Shown here in pieces: positions 5,240 through 8,383 of a stretch of 8,383 bases of DNA (positions are counted from its first letter, which is position 1; every line of letters begins with the position of its first letter). The translations under genes were made by a program, and so were the position numbers. The notes beneath the pieces were generated by a model. The model searched no databases, was not told the DNA's origin, and saw only the letters and a list, made by a program, of their open reading frames with translations. Origin of the DNA: a bacterium (GTDB lineage: Bacteria > Vulcanimicrobiota > Xenobia > RGZZ01); assembly GCA_021782195.1 (NCBI GenBank), contig JAJXVI010000075.1:1-8383 (forward strand). The letters are read 5' to 3'.

Positions 5240-7378
5240 ATGCTTTTGGATATCGTCTATCAACATTACGGGTTGTTGATGGCAGCCTTTTTTATTCTGT
5301 GGGGCTTGTCCTCGACGATAAAGCTCATTCCCAACAACCGCTGTGGGGTTCGGGAGAAGGTTTTTGGTCGACCGCTCGAGAGCGGAATCATCGCCTTGCG
5401 CGGCGAGGCCGGTTTTCAACCGGAGGTTTTGCGTGGCGGTGTCCACCTGCTGATTCCCTTCCAGAATCGTGTCCACATGGTTCCACTGGTCACAATTCCC
5501 CAGGGCAAGATCGGTTACGTGTTTGCGCGTGACGGCCAGCCGTTGAAGCCTCAACAGACCCTGGCCACCAATCCAACGGGTACCGATTATCAAGACGTGA
5601 TTGCGTTCTTGTCCAACGGTGGACAGAAGGGTCCGCAACGACAGGTCATCCGCGAAGGAACCTATGCCATCAACCTGGCGCAGTTCGTCGTTCTTACCGA
5701 GGACCAGGTTTATGCCTTGCGGATGAACTACGACGAGGATCAGCGCCTTACCCAGGCGGCCGAAGACCTGTCACGTCGCGGTGCCTTCCATCCCGTGATC
5801 ATCACCGATGACGCGGTCGGCATCGTGACGGTGCACGACGGAATCGCGTTGCCACCCGGCGAAATCGTTGCTCCGATCAAGGGCGACGACCCGACGAACC
5901 TCGATACCTTCCACAACAACTTCCAGGACCCCGAAGCCTACCTCCGTGCGGGCGGGTACCGCGGCCGACAGTTGCAGACACTCGTGGAAGGCACCTATTT
6001 CATCAACCGTCTGTTTGCAACCGTCGAACTGATCCCCAAGACGGTCATCAACGTCGGTGAGGTCGGCGTGGTGGTCTCCTACACCGGAGACATCGGCAAG
6101 GACATCTCTGGCGACGACTACAAGCACGGCGAGATGGTGGCCAAGGGAAATCGCGGCGTCTGGAATGTTCCGCTGATGCCGGGCAAGTACGCGTTCAATA
6201 CCTACGCGGGCAAGGTCGTGCTCGTTCCCACCACGAACTTCATCCTCAAGTGGCAGAGCAACGAATCCGGCGCGCACAAGTACGACGAGAACCTCTCGGA
6301 AGTCAAGCTTATCACCAAGGACGCGTTCGAGCCGTTGCTTCCGCTTTCGGTCGTGGTGCACATCGACTATCGCAAGACGCCGCTGGTCATTCAGCGATTC
6401 GGGGACATCAAGCGTCTGGTCGATCAGACACTCGACCCCATGGTGGCAGCCTATTTCAAGAACGTGGGTCAGACCCGCACCCTCATCCAGCTCATCCAGG
6501 ACCGAAGCAACATTCAGCAGTGGGCGGCCGAGGAGATGAAGGAGAAGTTTGCGCAGTACAACCTTGAGCTCCAGGAAGTGCTGATCGGCACGCCGACCTC
6601 CTCTCCTGGCGACAAGCGCATCGAGGACATCCTCACACAGTTGCGTTCACGCCAGATTGCCGAGGAACAGGTTGAAACCTACGCCCGCCAGGAGAAGGCG
6701 GCCGTCAAGGAGCGCGAGCTTCGTGAGGCTGAAGCCAAGGCGCGTCAGCAACAGAACCTCACGGAATCGGAACTGGCCATCATCGTGCAGAGCAACCAGG
6801 GCAAGGCCGAAGCCCAGCGAGCGCTTCAGCAGCGTGAGCAGATCGCCACGATGGCGATCGCCGAAGCGAGCAAGAACAAGACACTGGCTGAGGCAGATGC
6901 TGCGCGCGTGTGCATGCTGGCTGATGCCGAGGCGTCCCGTATCCGAGCGATCGGTGAAGCGGAAGCTGACAAAACGGCGCGCGTGGGTATCGCCCAGGCC
7001 ATCGCCATCGAGGAACAGGTCAAGGCGTACGGCGGTCCGCGCTTCCAGTTGACCCAGCAGGTCATGAGCCGCTTTGCCGAAGCCATCGAGCGTTCAGGCG
7101 TCGACGTGGTGCCGAAGATCATGTTCGGTGGCGCCGGCGGCGGCGATGGCGCTGGGAAAGGTGTGTCGGGCGGCAACAACGTGTTCGAGGCTCTGCTGGC
7201 CCTCATGCTGAGCGACCGGTTTGCCGACGCGACCGGTACCGTGAGCGCGGTCAGCCAGGTCAATCCCCAGGCTGAGGCGACGCGGCGGGCGATTCGCCAG
7301 TCGCTGATGAAGTCGACGAGTAACACGGCCGAGCAGCCGAAACCCACCCAGGATACAGTGCCCGCCAGAACCGTGTGA
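5240..7378 (+). CDS. large SPFH/band 7 (flotillin-like) membrane protein
   Basis: The 712-residue protein opens with one hydrophobic segment at about 11-29 (GLLMAAFFILWGLSSTIKL), followed by a long soluble part, as in flotillin-like scaffolds anchored by the N-terminus. Residues 30-340 contain four related segments of the type G-x-Y-x-I-N...V-x-x-V-P...G-x-V-G-x-V...D/T-G, at about 66-99, 138-160, 249-282 and 313-338. The SPFH core continues to about 450 (VHIDYRKTPLVIQRFGDIKR 373-392, then VDQTLDPMVAAYF and a conserved RSNIQQWAAEEMKEKF). Residues 464-590 are a long Ala/Glu/Gln/Lys/Arg-rich coiled coil with AEA(D/S) repeats, typical for oligomerisation. Then comes YGGPRFQLTQQVMSRFAEAIE (597-617), a Gly-rich linker (630-646) and a short C-terminal tail. 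Probable role: membrane microdomain or stress-related scaffold; partner unknown. ATG at 5240 has AGGAAAGAGGGG just upstream (5226-5237). A strong terminator follows. Confidence 0.9.
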   Translation: MLLDIVYQHYGLLMAAFFILWGLSSTIKLIPNNRCGVREKVFGRPLESGIIALRGEAGFQPEVLRGGVHLLIPFQNRVHMVPLVTIPQGKIGYVFARDGQPLKPQQTLATNPTGTDYQDVIAFLSNGGQKGPQRQVIREGTYAINLAQFVVLTEDQVYALRMNYDEDQRLTQAAEDLSRRGAFHPVIITDDAVGIVTVHDGIALPPGEIVAPIKGDDPTNLDTFHNNFQDPEAYLRAGGYRGRQLQTLVEGTYFINRLFATVELIPKTVINVGEVGVVVSYTGDIGKDISGDDYKHGEMVAKGNRGVWNVPLMPGKYAFNTYAGKVVLVPTTNFILKWQSNESGAHKYDENLSEVKLITKDAFEPLLPLSVVVHIDYRKTPLVIQRFGDIKRLVDQTLDPMVAAYFKNVGQTRTLIQLIQDRSNIQQWAAEEMKEKFAQYNLELQEVLIGTPTSSPGDKRIEDILTQLRSRQIAEEQVETYARQEKAAVKERELREAEAKARQQQNLTESELAIIVQSNQGKAEAQRALQQREQIATMAIAEASKNKTLAEADAARVCMLADAEASRIRAIGEAEADKTARVGIAQAIAIEEQVKAYGGPRFQLTQQVMSRFAEAIERSGVDVVPKIMFGGAGGGDGAGKGVSGGNNVFEALLALMLSDRFADATGTVSAVSQVNPQAEATRRAIRQSLMKSTSNTAEQPKPTQDTVPARTV

Positions 7379-7397
7379 CCTTCGGGGTTACGCAGTT

Positions 7398-7444
7398 GAG
7401 GGTGGCCGCGGTGCGGGGAGACTCGTCCGCGGCCACCCTCTTTT
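7398..7444 (+). terminator. intrinsic terminator after the SPFH gene
   Basis: GAGGGTGGCCGCGG (7398-7411) pairs perfectly with CCGCGGCCACCCTC (7427-7440), a 14-bp stem with a 15-base loop, followed by TTTT (7441-7444). It lies 20 bases after the stop at 7378. On the minus strand no T-tract follows the stem, so it acts on the plus strand. It separates this unit from the gene at 7552. Confidence 0.85.
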
Positions 7445-7472
7445 CCGAGAAAGTTGTCTGCCCTGGTGCACA

Positions 7473-7497
7473 CGGATCCCGAACTCTGCAGGATCCG
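7473..7497. repeat. inverted repeat CGGATCC ... GGATCCG upstream of the PEP-utilising gene
   Basis: CGGATCC (7473-7479) and GGATCCG (7491-7497) are inverted copies 11 bases apart, about 55 bases before the start codon at 7552. It could be an operator or a small hairpin. A GATCCGGATCCGG stretch also occurs inside the gene at about 7753-7765, so this may be chance in GC-rich DNA. Confidence 0.25.
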
Positions 7498-7551
7498 GCA
7501 CGGCGCACCTCGGAAGCAAAGAGAGAAGGTCGACAGGAGGGTCCGCAGTTC

Positions 7552-8383
7552 ATGACTCAACCGCACGACGCCAGGGGTGTCCTTGCGGAAGTTGCCCGCT
7601 TGAAAGAACTGGCTGCACCGGGGCGTACCATCTGGTCGCGTGAGGGCCTGCTGGCCGAGGTTGAATGTCCCCTTCCGCTGACCTGGTCGCTTCTCCGGCG
7701 CATGATGAGCGTGCGCGGCGGGTTGGGCCGCATGTTCAACGACTTTGGCCTTGATCCGGATCCGGAAGTCGATCCCTCGTCTGTGCTCGATCTGTGTTTT
7801 GGGCGTCCATACTACAACCTCAGGCGGCTGGCTCACCTGTATTTTCGGGACGTGCCGCTGGTTCATCGGTTCGGTCATGCCGGCCCGTCGGCGCAGGGTG
7901 TGGCCTTCTCCACTCCATCGCTTGATTTTCGTCATTTTTCCCTGCCGCTCTGGGGGCGCTTTCCTCATACAGCGTACCGGATGATCCGTGCTCGTGCGAA
8001 GATTGGCCGGTTGCGGCGCACTCTGGCAGAGCCTTTGCACGCCGGAATCGCCTCCATGTTCATGTCGCAGGCTCGTTGTGCTGCGCTTGAGGACCTCTCG
8101 CGCCTGACGATTCCCGCGCTTCAACAGCGACTCGCGATGTGGGTGGAACTGACTGCGGACGAATTTGCCTCTGCCGCACTCAAGCCTTATTTTTTTGCGG
8201 CGCGTGCCGTTGAAGGACTGTCATCGCGATTCGGAGCATCTGATGCCACGCGTCTCCTGGCGGGCGTCCGGCCGCGACCGGAAGCGGATGCCGAGAACCT
8301 GATGCGTTGCGTGGCAGAGGGGACGTGCCACTTCAGTGTTGTTGCCGAAAAGCTTGGCCACCGAGGGCCGGCCGAGCTCGAAC
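7552..8383 (+). CDS. PEP-utilising enzyme, N-terminal part (PEP synthase-like), no ATP-grasp seen
   Basis: The gene runs off the right edge with 277 codons visible and no stop. It starts MTQPHDARGVLAEVARLKEL; then WSREGLLAEVECPLPLTWSL (28-47) and GRPYYNL (84-90). At the edge, GHRGPAELE (269-277) is the GHRG(P)xE motif that in PEP synthase-type and rifampicin phosphotransferase-like enzymes lies between the ATP-binding and the phospho-histidine domains. In such proteins of about 800-900 residues the N-terminal half is a PPDK-type ATP-grasp domain. Here the first recognised motif is already of the central region, so the ATP-grasp part is missing at the N-terminus. The PEP-utilising histidine domain expected downstream is outside the window. 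AGGAGG (7535-7540) lies 11 bases before the ATG, a rather long spacing, but I see no better start with an open frame. Cytoplasmic; the reaction is not determined. Confidence 0.75.
   Translation, partial: MTQPHDARGVLAEVARLKELAAPGRTIWSREGLLAEVECPLPLTWSLLRRMMSVRGGLGRMFNDFGLDPDPEVDPSSVLDLCFGRPYYNLRRLAHLYFRDVPLVHRFGHAGPSAQGVAFSTPSLDFRHFSLPLWGRFPHTAYRMIRARAKIGRLRRTLAEPLHAGIASMFMSQARCAALEDLSRLTIPALQQRLAMWVELTADEFASAALKPYFFAARAVEGLSSRFGASDATRLLAGVRPRPEADAENLMRCVAEGTCHFSVVAEKLGHRGPAELE

Noticed and set aside
6826..8124. 432-residue open frame on the minus strand
   Set aside because: It crosses the SPFH coiled coil, the terminator and the start of the PEP-utilising gene antisense, and its content is a mirror of those genes.

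Overview
The window is 8.4 kb of high-GC bacterial DNA, fully coding in style, with no RNA gene, CRISPR array or insertion sequence that I can recognise. The lineage cannot be fixed from the sequence. A eukaryotic-type Ser/Thr kinase fused to a WD40 propeller, a large SPFH/flotillin-like protein and a HExxH protein with a DA1-like spacing fit a large-genome environmental bacterium (myxobacterial, planctomycete or proteobacterial relatives are all plausible). The leftmost gene fragment and its promoter (TTGACG, 17 bp, TACCCT) look more actinobacterial, so the affiliation stays open.

Layout from left to right. Positions 1-99 (minus) hold the first 33 codons of a secreted protein, with a clear signal peptide, ribosome binding site and promoter, reading off the left edge; its mature start resembles M23-type peptidases. 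A divergent intergenic region carries two perfect palindromes 24 bp apart. Positions 357-974 (plus) encode a 205-residue putative zinc metallopeptidase (HELVH plus a downstream EGFARW). Positions 1137-2375 (plus) encode a fold-type II PLP enzyme of the cysteine synthase superfamily. Facing it on the minus strand, 2504-4816 encodes a 770-residue protein with a zinc ribbon, a complete protein kinase domain, a linker built of 60-bp tandem repeats, and a seven-bladed WD40 propeller. A 423-bp region (4817-5239) separates this gene from the divergent 5240-7378 (plus), a 712-residue membrane-anchored SPFH/band 7 protein. This ends at a near-perfect intrinsic terminator. The last gene, 7552 to the right edge (plus), is the N-terminal part of a PEP-utilising enzyme related to PEP synthase that appears to lack the usual N-terminal ATP-grasp domain.

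Functional links are weak. The genes lie in several transcription units: left gene (minus); metallopeptidase and PLP enzyme (plus, perhaps co-transcribed across 162 bp); kinase (minus); SPFH protein (plus); PEP-utiliser (plus, after a terminator). Kinase and SPFH protein are divergent and could share control in the 423-bp region, which is inference only. I see no clear defence or mobile system; the most notable points are the domain architectures of the kinase and SPFH proteins, the ATP-grasp-less PEP-utiliser and the palindrome pair.
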